Assembly: GCA_046328525.1 (NCBI GenBank)
Contig: JAXLWK010000005.1
Location: 186,001-250,000, forward strand
Direction of reading: 5' to 3'
Origin: JBDHWG01 sp046328525
GTDB lineage: Bacteria; Chloroflexota; Anaerolineae; Epilineales; JAHCIE01
DNA: 64,000 bases
Part shown: positions 24,657-31,890 of the stretch, piece after piece
How positions within the stretch are numbered: position 1 is the stretch's first letter
How the letters are laid out: each line of letters begins with the position of its first letter
Translations under genes and position numbers: made by a program
The notes under the pieces: generated by a model
Database searches by the model: none
The model's input: the letters and a program-made list of their open reading frames with translations, nothing else
Told to the model about the DNA's origin: nothing

Positions 24657-25526
24657 ATGCGCGTCGTCGTCCTGGGCGCCAACGGCCAGCTGGGCCGCGC
24701 CCTCACCCGCCGTCTCCCTCTCCTCGGCCACGCCGTCCTTCCACTGGGGCGCGACGAGGCCGACATCGCCGAGGAGGCGGTCATCGAGACCATCGCCACG
24801 CTCGCGCCCGACGCCATCGTCAACGCGGCGGCCATGACCAACGTGGACGGCGCGGAACGCGACCCGGCGGCGGCGTTTCGCATCAACGGCCTGGGCGCGG
24901 AGAACGCGGCGCGGGCGGCGGCGGCGGCGGGCGCCGTCCTGGTCCAGGTCAGCACCGACTATGTATTCGACGGCCAGGGCGGCGCGCCCTACGCCGAGGA
25001 CGCGCCGACGACCCCCCTCTCGGTCTACGGGGCGTCGAAGCTCGACGGCGAGCGCCGCGCCCTGGCCGCCTGGGACAGGGTACAAGTGGCGCGCACGGCC
25101 TGGCTGTACGGCCTGGGCGGGCGAAACTTCGTGACGCGCATCGTGGGGCTGGCCGACGAGCGCGGCGCGCTGTCGGTGGTCACGACGGAGAGCGGCAACC
25201 CGACGTTCTGCGACGACCTGGCCGATGCCATCGGGCGGCTTGTCGGCCTGCCCCACTACGGCGTGTTTCACCTGGTCAACGCGGGCTATGCGTCGCGCTA
25301 CGAGTTTGCCCAGACGATCCTGGCCCTGGCCGGCCGCGCCGTTCCGGTCACGCCGGTCGAGAGCTTCGCCCGCGCGGCGACGCCGCCCGCCTTCGCGCCC
25401 CTCGCCAACACCCGCGCGGCGGCGCTGGGGGTGACGCTGCGCCCGTGGCAAGCAGCCCTGGCCGCGTACATCGCCGCCGAGCCGTCCCTCACGCCGCCCA
25501 CCCCCCAGGGCAAGCGCCGAGCATGA
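24657..25526 (+). CDS. rfbD: dTDP-4-dehydrorhamnose reductase
   Basis: 289 residues, normal length. An SDR Rossmann protein making dTDP-L-rhamnose from dTDP-4-dehydro-rhamnose with NAD(P)H. 'VVVLGANGQLGRALTRRL' binds the cofactor, 'VNAAAMTNVDGAE' and 'VQVSTDYVFDGQGGAPYAED' are family motifs, and the YxxxK is in 'SVYGASKLDGE'. 'TAWLYGLGGRNFVTRI' follows. No rfbA, B or C in the window. The rhamnose could feed the glycosyltransferases encoded next and at 40-49 kb. Confidence 0.92.
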   Translation: MRVVVLGANGQLGRALTRRLPLLGHAVLPLGRDEADIAEEAVIETIATLAPDAIVNAAAMTNVDGAERDPAAAFRINGLGAENAARAAAAAGAVLVQVSTDYVFDGQGGAPYAEDAPTTPLSVYGASKLDGERRALAAWDRVQVARTAWLYGLGGRNFVTRIVGLADERGALSVVTTESGNPTFCDDLADAIGRLVGLPHYGVFHLVNAGYASRYEFAQTILALAGRAVPVTPVESFARAATPPAFAPLANTRAAALGVTLRPWQAALAAYIAAEPSLTPPTPQGKRRA

Positions 25527-25707
25527 CACCGCCGATGTGTCTGCTCTATTCTTCCTTTGCGCCTCTGCGCCTTTGCGTTGCCCCTCCCTCTTCGATGCAA
25601 TCGGACAGTCCGTCTGTCATTGCGAGTCAGGCTTCCGGGGGTGTGGGGGGGCGAAGCTCCCCACTGGCGAAGCAATCCCACGCCCTTGAAAAAAAGCCGG
25701 GGTTGTC
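25527..25707. repeat. 181-bp intergenic block of dispersed repeats
   Basis: No gene. It holds the 19-bp repeat GCCTCTGCGCCTTTGCGTT (25561-25579, inverse of 2916-2934), then a composite element from ~25618 with 'TTGCGAGTC', 'GGCGAAGCTCCCC', 'GGCGAAGCAATCCC' and, running into the next gene, 'TCATGCTGAGCGAAGCGAAG' (25706-25725). A related 'TCATGCTGAGGGAACG' lies at ~21755. Confidence 0.7.
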
Positions 25708-26682
25708 ATGCTGAGCGAAGCGAAGCATCCCCCTCCCCCGGCCCCCCTGGTCTCGGTCATCATCCCCAACTGGAACGGCAAGGCGCACCTGCCCACCTGC
25801 CTCGACGCCCTGCGGCGGCAGACGTACTCGCCCATCGAGACCATCGTCGTAGACAACGCCTCGACCGACGGCTCCCAGGCGCTCATCGCCGCCGACTACC
25901 CGGCAGTGCGCGTCGTCGAGCTGGCGTCGAACCAGGGCTTCGCCGGCGCCGTGAATCGCGGCATCGAGGCCGCGCGCGGCGACATCATCGCCCTGCTCAA
26001 CAACGACACCGAGGCCGACCCGGCGTGGGTCGCCGAGCTGGTGCGTGCGCTCGGCGACCACCCAGAGGCCGGGTTCGCCGCGTCCAAGCTGCGTCTGTTC
26101 GACCACCGCCACGTCCTGCACTCGGCGGGCGACACGTTCAGCCGCGCCGGCCAGGCCAACAGCCGCGGCGTGTGGGAGGAAGACGGCGGGCAGTACGACC
26201 GCGAGGAGCCGGTGTTCAGCGGCTGCGGCGGCGCGGTGGCCTATCGCCGGGCGATGCTCAACGACGTGGGCCTGTTCGACGAGGACTTCTTCTTCAATCT
26301 GGAGGATGTGGACCTGGCGTGGCGGGCGCAGCTCCTGGGCTACAGCTGCGTCTTCGTCCCCACCGCCATCGTGTACCACAAGCTCAGCGCAACGGGCGGC
26401 GGGGTTACAGCGTCTTACTATACAGGCCGCAACGCCGTGTGGCTTATCGCCAAGGATTACCCCGGCCCGCTGCTGCGGCGCGACTGGCCGCGGATCGTCG
26501 GCGCGCAGCTCGCCGTCACCCGGGACGCCCTGGGCGCGTGGCGCGGCGCGGCGGCGCGGGCGCGGCTGCGCGGCCAACTCGCCGGTGTGCTAGGGCTGCC
26601 GCGTGTGATGCGCAAGCGGCGCGAGGTGCAGCGCCGCCGCCGGGTTGCGCCACAGGCCGTGGATACCCTGCTGATTGATTGA
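25708..26682 (+). CDS. family-2 glycosyltransferase
   Basis: 324 residues, GT-A fold. 'VSVIIPNWNGKAHLPTCLDA', 'VVDNASTDGSQALI', 'NQGFAGAVNRGIEAARGDII' and the metal-binding 'ALLNNDTEADPAW' are clear; 'FFFNLEDVDLAWRAQLLGY' carries the acceptor-site ED. Similar to rhamnosyltransferase-type GT2 proteins, which fits the rfbD gene upstream, but donor and acceptor are not determined. The only ATG (25708) lies inside a dispersed repeat: the first eight residues, MLSEAKHP, are repeat-derived. A cytoplasmic enzyme with a basic C-terminal tail ('RKRREVQRRRR'). Confidence 0.85.
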   Translation: MLSEAKHPPPPAPLVSVIIPNWNGKAHLPTCLDALRRQTYSPIETIVVDNASTDGSQALIAADYPAVRVVELASNQGFAGAVNRGIEAARGDIIALLNNDTEADPAWVAELVRALGDHPEAGFAASKLRLFDHRHVLHSAGDTFSRAGQANSRGVWEEDGGQYDREEPVFSGCGGAVAYRRAMLNDVGLFDEDFFFNLEDVDLAWRAQLLGYSCVFVPTAIVYHKLSATGGGVTASYYTGRNAVWLIAKDYPGPLLRRDWPRIVGAQLAVTRDALGAWRGAAARARLRGQLAGVLGLPRVMRKRREVQRRRRVAPQAVDTLLID

Positions 26683-26707
26683 CACGACCGCAGGCTAAGA
26701 GTATGAT
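26679..26707 (+). promoter_or_regulatory. strong promoter inside the gene junction, for the second GT2 gene and rluD
   Basis: TTGACA (26679-26684), 17-base spacer, TATGAT (26702-26707). The -35 overlaps the stop codon of the previous gene. The predicted start (~26714) lies after ATG 26703, which argues for ATG 26736 as the true start. Confidence 0.75.
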
Positions 26708-26735
26708 TTCGGCTACGGACGAGGCGAGAACTGAC

Positions 26736-27512
26736 ATGGACACACTGGGGCGCGTGGACGCAGGCGAGACGACAACGCCGGCCGAAGCGCCATTTCTCTC
26801 CATTATTATCCCGGCTTACAACGAGGAGCGGCGGCTGCCGGCGTCGCTGGACAGCATCCTCGCCTACCTGGCCGAGCAGCCCTACGCGGCCGAGGTCATC
26901 GTCGTCGAGAACGGTAGCTCCGACGGTACAGTCGCCGTCGTGGAGCAGTATCGCGCCGACCACCCGTCCGTCTACCTCATGCGGGCGAAGATGCGGGGCA
27001 AGGGCAACGCCGTCCGCGAGGGAATGGCGGCCGCGCGCGGCCAGTGGCTGTTCATGGCCGACGCTGACCTGGCCATGCCCATCACGGAGCTGGGCAAGTT
27101 CTTCCCGCCGCAAGGCCCGCGCTACGATGTCGCCATCGCCTCCCGCGAAGCGCCCGGCGCCGTACGCTACAATGAGCCGAAGATGCGCCACGTCATGGGC
27201 CGCGTCTTCAACGCCCTCGTCCGCATCCTCGCCATCCCGCGCTTCCAGGACACCCAGTGCGGCTTCAAGTGCTTCCGCCGCGACGTCGCCGCCGTCGTCT
27301 TCGCCGAGCAAACCCTGATCGGCTGGGGGTTCGACGTCGAAGTCCTGTATATCGCTCTCAAGAAGGGCTACAAGGTCGTCGAGATCCCGGTGGATTGGTA
27401 CTACCAGTCCGATAGCCGCGTGCGCCCGGTGCAGGACACCCTGCGCATGGTGCGCGAGCTGCTGCTGGTGCGCTGGAACGACCTGCGCGGCGTCTACAGC
27501 GTAGCGCCGTGA
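26736..27512 (+). CDS. dolichyl-phosphate-glucose-synthase-like family-2 glycosyltransferase
   Basis: 258 residues from ATG 26736. 'FLSIIIPAYNEERRLPASLD', 'EVIVVENGSSDGTVAVVEQY', 'RGKGNAVREGMAAARGQWLF' with 'MADADLAMPITEL' (D-x-D), and 'FQDTQCGFKCFRRDVA' match the ALG5/DPM-like branch that transfers a sugar to polyprenyl phosphate. 'GWGFDVEVLYIALKKGYKVV' is also typical. No TM. The start is chosen because a TTGACA/TATGAT promoter overlaps the earlier ATG at 26703. It overlaps rluD by four bases (GTGA). Confidence 0.85.
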   Translation: MDTLGRVDAGETTTPAEAPFLSIIIPAYNEERRLPASLDSILAYLAEQPYAAEVIVVENGSSDGTVAVVEQYRADHPSVYLMRAKMRGKGNAVREGMAAARGQWLFMADADLAMPITELGKFFPPQGPRYDVAIASREAPGAVRYNEPKMRHVMGRVFNALVRILAIPRFQDTQCGFKCFRRDVAAVVFAEQTLIGWGFDVEVLYIALKKGYKVVEIPVDWYYQSDSRVRPVQDTLRMVRELLLVRWNDLRGVYSVAP

Positions 27513-28447
27513 CCGAGAGCGCCGAGCTATCGGTCGCGCCGAGCGCCGTCGGCGAGCGGCTGGACAAATACCTGGCCGACGCCCGCCCCGACCTGTCGCG
27601 CTCCGCCATCCAGCGCCTCATCAAAGACGGCGACATCCTGGTCAACGGCCACCCGGCGAAGGCCAGCCAGCGCGTCGCCGCCCACGACCGCGTCTCCGTG
27701 CGCGTCCCGCCACCGCAACCCCTCGACGCCGTCCCTGCGCCCCAGATTGCTGTGGACATTCTCTACCAGGATGCCGATCTACTGGTCATCAACAAGCCCG
27801 CCGGCCTCGTCGTCCACCCCGCCCACGGCCACAGCGACGACACACTCGTCAACGCGCTGCTGGCGCACGTCCCCGACCTGGCCGGCATCGGCGGCGTGCA
27901 GCGCCCCGGCATCGTACACCGGCTGGACAAGGACACGTCCGGCCTGCTGCTCGTGGCGAAGAACGACCGCGCTCAGCAGGCGCTCCAGGCGCAGTTCAAA
28001 GGCCGCAGCGTGGACAAGGTCTACCTGGCTCTAGTCGAAGGCCGCGTCGCTCTGCCACGCGGCCGCATTGACGCCCCCATCGGGCGCGACCCGCGCGAGC
28101 GCACGAAAATGGCCGTCGTTCCCGACGGCCGTCCGGCCCAAACTGAGTTTCGCGTGTTGGAGACGCTCGACGACACCACGCTGGTGGAGGCGCACCTGCT
28201 GACGGGGCGCACCCACCAGGCGCGCGTCCACCTTGCCTCCATCGGCCACCCCATCGTCGGCGACCGCGTCTACGGGCGGCGCAAGGCGCGCGCCGGCGTC
28301 ACCCGCCAGCTCCTGCACGCCTACCGCCTCGCCTTCGATCTTCCCGCCACCGGCGAGCGCGTCGAATTCACCGCGCCCGTGCCGGAGGACTTCCGCCAGG
28401 CGCTCGTGGCGCTCGGCAGCGCGTGGCTTACGGCTGAGCCACGCTGA
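27509..28447 (+). CDS. rluD: RluD-type 23S rRNA pseudouridine synthase
   Basis: 312 residues. An S4 RNA-binding domain (~15-65, 'ERLDKYLADARPDLSRSAIQ') is followed by the catalytic domain: 'LLVINKPAGLVVHPAHGH', then 'GIVHRLDKDTSGLLLVAKND' with catalytic Asp140. RluD makes the pseudouridines of helix 69. GTG start in a 4-base overlap with the preceding glycosyltransferase stop, so translation is coupled. The 3' end overlaps the convergent gene at 28428 by 20 bp. Confidence 0.92.
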   Translation: MTESAELSVAPSAVGERLDKYLADARPDLSRSAIQRLIKDGDILVNGHPAKASQRVAAHDRVSVRVPPPQPLDAVPAPQIAVDILYQDADLLVINKPAGLVVHPAHGHSDDTLVNALLAHVPDLAGIGGVQRPGIVHRLDKDTSGLLLVAKNDRAQQALQAQFKGRSVDKVYLALVEGRVALPRGRIDAPIGRDPRERTKMAVVPDGRPAQTEFRVLETLDDTTLVEAHLLTGRTHQARVHLASIGHPIVGDRVYGRRKARAGVTRQLLHAYRLAFDLPATGERVEFTAPVPEDFRQALVALGSAWLTAEPR

Positions 28448-29018
28448 ACGCGACGTTCAGGTGGCCCGGCGTCGTCTGCACGTTCGAGAGCTTCATCCCC
28501 TTCAGCGCCGCGTTATTGCTCAACTGTCGGTTCAGCTCGGTCTGCAAGTCCGTCACCGCGCCTTGCACCTGCGCTGGCAGCAACTGCTGGGGGATCGGCA
28601 CCGGCCCCGCCTGCACCTGGTCCAGCGAGAGGCCGAGCTGGCCGCCGTTGTTCTGAATGCCGACGCTCACCTTCGCCGGCACGCCGGTCTGGATCGGCCC
28701 CAGCGCCAGCTTCACGTTGCCGTCGAGCACGAGCTTGTTGCCCGCCTGGACCGACAGCGTCGCGTTCCGATCCAGGGGCGCGTCGGCCGGCAGGCTCGCC
28801 TGCACCTGGCGGGTGAGGTAAGCGTCGCTCAGGCTCATCACCAGGTCACCCGCCGGCTGTTTCCCGCCTCCCAAAAGCACCTCGCCTGAGGCCGACGCGG
28901 GGATCACGCCCACCTGCTGCCCGAACGTGTACAGCGAGACACCGGCCAGGGCCAGCACAGCGCCGGCGATCAAGCCGACGACCAGCCCCATGACGAACAT
29001 GCGGCGCGTGGGTTCCAC
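28428..29018 (-). CDS. membrane-anchored protein, possibly DUF2140/LmeA-like
   Basis: 196 residues. One N-terminal TM ('MFVMGLVVGLIAGAVLALAG', preceded by basic residues), then an outer domain: 'GDLVMSLSDAYLTRQVQASL', 'LVLDGNVKLALG', 'PAKVSVGIQNNGGQLGLSLD' and 'LNVAFSVAQP'. The pattern (anchored, 'SLSDAYLT' start, alternating strands) recalls YpmS/LmeA-type lipid-binding proteins, but the similarity is weak. GTG start immediately after the quinone reductase stop, with GGAGGG as RBS, so co-translated with it. Confidence 0.55.
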   Translation of the reverse strand: MEPTRRMFVMGLVVGLIAGAVLALAGVSLYTFGQQVGVIPASASGEVLLGGGKQPAGDLVMSLSDAYLTRQVQASLPADAPLDRNATLSVQAGNKLVLDGNVKLALGPIQTGVPAKVSVGIQNNGGQLGLSLDQVQAGPVPIPQQLLPAQVQGAVTDLQTELNRQLSNNAALKGMKLSNVQTTPGHLNVAFSVAQP

Positions 29019-30005
29019 TTATCCCTCCGGGGCGTCGAGTGTGGGGTCGAGGATGACTTTGCCCTGGGCAGCGCGGCTGGCAAGGTAGCGGTAGGCGTCG
29101 GCCGTCTCGGCCAGCGGAAACGCCTTCGCTACGATGGCCCGCACCCTGCCCGACGCGAGGAGCAGCACAAGCTCGTCGCGCATCCAGCGGCGGGACTCTG
29201 GCGTGCGGGGGTGGCTCGCGGCGCTGAAACCGATAAGGCTCAGGTTGCGGCGGTAGAACTCCGGCGCTTCGAAGGCCAGGTCGCGCCCGCCGGAGCCGCC
29301 GTACAGGACGTAGCGGCCGCCGGACGCCATGTTGCGGATGGCCGGGACGAAGACCGGCTTGCCGACACCGTCGAAGGTGACATGGATGCCCTCCGGCGCA
29401 GCGGCGCGCAGCGCTTCCTCCAGCGACCCCTGGGTGTAGACGATGACGGTGTCCGCGCCAAGCTCCCGCGCCAGGGCCGCCTTCTCCTCGGAGCCGACGG
29501 CGGCGATGACGCGCGCGCCGAAGGCCGCCGCGATCTGCACGCCGATGCTGCCCACCCCGCCGGTCGCGCCGGAGATGAACACCGTCTCGCCGTCGTGCAC
29601 CTCGGCCAGGATCACCAGCCCTATGACTGCCGTCGCGCACACCGTCGTCAGGCCCGCCGCCTCGTGGTAGCTCAGGCGGTCTGGCTTGGGGTAGATGAGC
29701 GCCGCATCGGCGACGGCATAGTCGGCGTGGCTGCCCTTGAGATAGCCCCACACGGCGTCGCCGATATGCCACTGCTTCACGTTCTCGCCGACGGCGACGA
29801 TGTCGCCAGCGCCCTCGCCGCCGAGGGTGAACGGGCGCGGGGGCAGGAACGTGTAGCGCCCCTCGCGGATATAGGCTTCGTATGGGTTGATGCCCGCGCC
29901 GCGCACCCGCACCAGGACCTCGTCGGGGCCAGGCTGCGGCGTGGGTATGTCCTCCAGCGTCAGGACTTCGGGTCCGCCAAACTCGTGAATGCGTATGGCT
30001 CGCAT
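29019..30005 (-). CDS. zinc-independent quinone reductase of the MDR superfamily
   Basis: 328 residues. 'MRAIRIHEFGGPEVLTLEDI', 'GAGINPYEAYIREGRY' and 'PFTLGGEGAGDIVAVGENV' define the catalytic domain; NADPH binding is 'VFISGATGGVGSIGVQIAAA'. The Cys and His ligands of catalytic zinc in alcohol dehydrogenases are absent, as in QOR/zeta-crystallin. Expected reaction: NADPH-dependent reduction of quinones or enones. ATG with GGAGGAAGGA upstream; the acetyltransferase C-terminus overlaps its start by 46 bp. Confidence 0.88.
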   Translation of the reverse strand: MRAIRIHEFGGPEVLTLEDIPTPQPGPDEVLVRVRGAGINPYEAYIREGRYTFLPPRPFTLGGEGAGDIVAVGENVKQWHIGDAVWGYLKGSHADYAVADAALIYPKPDRLSYHEAAGLTTVCATAVIGLVILAEVHDGETVFISGATGGVGSIGVQIAAAFGARVIAAVGSEEKAALARELGADTVIVYTQGSLEEALRAAAPEGIHVTFDGVGKPVFVPAIRNMASGGRYVLYGGSGGRDLAFEAPEFYRRNLSLIGFSAASHPRTPESRRWMRDELVLLLASGRVRAIVAKAFPLAETADAYRYLASRAAQGKVILDPTLDAPEG

Positions 30006-30496
30006 GAGGTTCCTTCCTCCGCCAGTCGTTTCCAGAATAATAGCTCACTTACGCCCGGAATCACGTAATCCGGCAACGCGGCCACCTGGGCGTAGCCGCG
30101 CCGCCGATAGAAAGCCTGGGCGCGCGTGTTGAAGTCCGAGACGAGCAGGAACACGTCGCCGCTGACCGCGCCCATCACCGCTTCCGCCGCCGCCATGAGC
30201 TGCGCGCCAACACCCTCGGATTGGCGCTCGGGCGCGACACCGATGAGGCGGATATAGCCGCTGCGGGCGAACGCGCCGCGCGGATAGTAGAGGACGAAGC
30301 CGGCCACCGTCTCGCCTTCGAGCGCGACGATGCACTGGCCGCCCTCCTCCAGCGCCTTCCTGAGGGTCGCCGCCGCGCCCTGGGGTGTCACGCCGTAGCG
30401 CTGCCACAGCGGCGTCGCCGCCATAAGCGCAGCGCACGCCGGCAGCGTGTCCGGCGTGATGGGAGCGATGTGGAGGATGGGTGGCGGCAGCGTCAT
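29960..30496 (-). CDS. GNAT-family N-acetyltransferase
   Basis: 178 residues. The acetyl-CoA site is 'IRLIGVAPERQSEGVGAQLM' (R/Q-x-x-G-x-G/A), followed by 'VFLLVSDFNTRAQAFYRRRG' and 'YAQVAALPDYVIPGVSELLF', the usual end of the fold. The last ~15 residues ('TSCEPYAFTSLADPKS') extend into the start of the quinone reductase gene (46-bp same-strand overlap), longer than normal coupling overlaps, so the tail may be an extension after loss of an older stop. Substrate unknown. Confidence 0.85.
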   Translation of the reverse strand: MTLPPPILHIAPITPDTLPACAALMAATPLWQRYGVTPQGAAATLRKALEEGGQCIVALEGETVAGFVLYYPRGAFARSGYIRLIGVAPERQSEGVGAQLMAAAEAVMGAVSGDVFLLVSDFNTRAQAFYRRRGYAQVAALPDYVIPGVSELLFWKRLAEEGTSCEPYAFTSLADPKS

Positions 30497-30512
30497 AAAC
30501 TCCGTGACTGAC

Positions 30513-30980
30513 TTAATTGCGGCGATTGGGATTGTCGGCAGCGAGTCCTTCCACGCGTGCTGCAGCGATCAAATCATCATCTGCGGCAACAAAGGTTACC
30601 GACCCTAGGCCGGCAGCAACAGCAGTTTCATGCACGTCAAGCGCGGTAGCCAGCTGGATAGCGTCGTAGCCTCTCAACCGGTGGCTCTGTGTTAGAGCCA
30701 CCGCACGGCTGATGATCTTGGGCGTCAATGCAGCCAGGTCGTACTCGTCATCGAAGTGCCGCAACAGCAATTGCACAAGCTCATCGCGTTCTATCCGCGA
30801 GATGCCGCTCGGTGCTCGGTGGCGCGCAGCTATGGCTGCCGCCGCTTCGACTCGCGTTATCTCGGCAACAACAATTGCATTCTCCGTAGGCGGGTTTGTC
30901 ACGGCGACGACCCAAGCGCTACCAGCCTCGCTCAAATAGCGCTTAACGAGAGCGCTTGAAACAAGAAACAGGATGCTCAT
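30513..30980 (-). CDS. vapC: VapC-like PIN-domain toxin with altered active site
   Basis: 155 residues. PIN ribonucleases need four acidic residues. The usual N-terminal 'DSSALVKRYL' is here 'FLVSSALVKRYLSEAGSAWV': the first Asp is Val7 (codon GTT, one base from GAT). The other three positions look intact: Glu in 'VVAEITRVEAA', Asp in 'HRLRGYDAIQLATAL', Asp in 'FVAADDDLIAAA'. ATG overlaps the antitoxin stop by four bases. The toxin is probably weak or inactive unless Val7 is a sequence error. Confidence 0.85.
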   Translation of the reverse strand: MSILFLVSSALVKRYLSEAGSAWVVAVTNPPTENAIVVAEITRVEAAAAIAARHRAPSGISRIERDELVQLLLRHFDDEYDLAALTPKIISRAVALTQSHRLRGYDAIQLATALDVHETAVAAGLGSVTFVAADDDLIAAARVEGLAADNPNRRN

Positions 30981-31303
30981 TCCTTTGGCCCGCGCATCTC
31001 CAGGATGATTTCGCTGAGTGGCTTGCCGCCCGACCGGTCAAGAATCTCGCGCGCCTGCTCCAACGTGAGCGTTGATTGCGCCGCCAAAGCCTTCTCTGTC
31101 TCACTCAGTTCCGTCAACAAGCCTGCAGAGCGCAGGGCGGCCCGAAGTCGCTCGCGCTCCGTCGTCGGTGTCCGGGACGGGGACTTCGATCTTTCCATCA
31201 GCCACTCACGCGCAAGCTCCTCAACCGGCTTATGTTGCTCGTCGGCTGCGTTGCGTAACCGCTCGTAGACATCGGCTGGCAAATCAATCGTTAGCGTCGT
31301 CAT
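30977..31303 (-). CDS. vapB: VapB-like antitoxin
   Basis: 108 residues. The N-terminus 'TTLTIDLPADVYERLRNAAD' has a ribbon-helix-helix pattern for DNA binding, followed by 'KPVEELAREWLMER'. The C-terminal half ('LSETEKALAAQSTLTLEQAR') is acidic and should bind the toxin. It is the first gene of the pair, with a 4-base ATGA overlap to vapC. A Uma2 gene lies 17 bp upstream on the same strand, so these may ride on the long glp transcript. Confidence 0.8.
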   Translation of the reverse strand: MTTLTIDLPADVYERLRNAADEQHKPVEELAREWLMERSKSPSRTPTTERERLRAALRSAGLLTELSETEKALAAQSTLTLEQAREILDRSGGKPLSEIILEMRGPKE

Positions 31304-31320
31304 TTCTACACCTCAAACAG

Positions 31321-31878
31321 TCAGAGGGCAAATAGCTCCCGGACTGGCGCCGCGAAGCCGGGAATGACGCCCTCGCCGTCGAGGGTGTGGTTGGCGGCGG
31401 CTTGCAAGAGCCGGGCTGTGCCATCTGGCCGATAGACCGTGACCGTCTGCGTCTTTGGCTCGACAACCCACACGAGACGCACCCCGTACGTCAGGTAATC
31501 CTGCACCTTGTCGGCGACCTCCACCGCGGTGTCGCCCGGCGAGACAATCTCCACCGCCAGGTCCGGCGCGCCGCGGATGAATGTGCGCGTGATCCCTGAG
31601 TCCGGGATGCGCTCGCGCAAGAGCACGGACACATCGGGCGAGCGCACAATGTCAGGGTTGCGGCTCAGAACATAGCCGGTTTCGATGATAACCGCGCCTA
31701 ACCGCTGCGGATACACAGCCACGCCGAGCAAATAGGCGAGCCGTCCCGCGATTGATCCGTGTTCTCCACCCGGCGGCGCCATCTCGATCAGCTCCCCTCG
31801 CGCCAGCTCGTAGCGCGCGCCGTTGTCGGGCAAATGCGCCAGCTCTTCAACTGTCATCAGACGCGCGGGCGCAACCAT
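31321..31878 (-). CDS. Uma2-family PD-(D/E)XK endonuclease-like protein
   Basis: 185 residues, full length for Uma2 (DUF820). 'LMTVEELAHLPDNGARYELA' and 'RGELIEMAPPGGEHG' form the N-terminal signature. The nuclease-like core is Asp in 'VRSPDVSVLL', 'GAPDLAVEIVSPGDTAVEV' (Asp, Glu) and Lys in 'ADKVQDYLTYGVRLVWVVEP'. Function of the family is not established. It lies 12 bp after dhaM on the same strand and is probably the last gene of the glp transcript; a second intact copy is inside that operon. Confidence 0.85.
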   Translation of the reverse strand: MVAPARLMTVEELAHLPDNGARYELARGELIEMAPPGGEHGSIAGRLAYLLGVAVYPQRLGAVIIETGYVLSRNPDIVRSPDVSVLLRERIPDSGITRTFIRGAPDLAVEIVSPGDTAVEVADKVQDYLTYGVRLVWVVEPKTQTVTVYRPDGTARLLQAAANHTLDGEGVIPGFAAPVRELFAL

Positions 31879-31890
31879 AGACTCACCTTC

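Noticed and set aside
26703..26735. ATG 26703 as start of the second GT2
   Set aside because: It lies within the -10 box of a TTGACA/TATGAT promoter; ATG 26736 keeps the whole domain.
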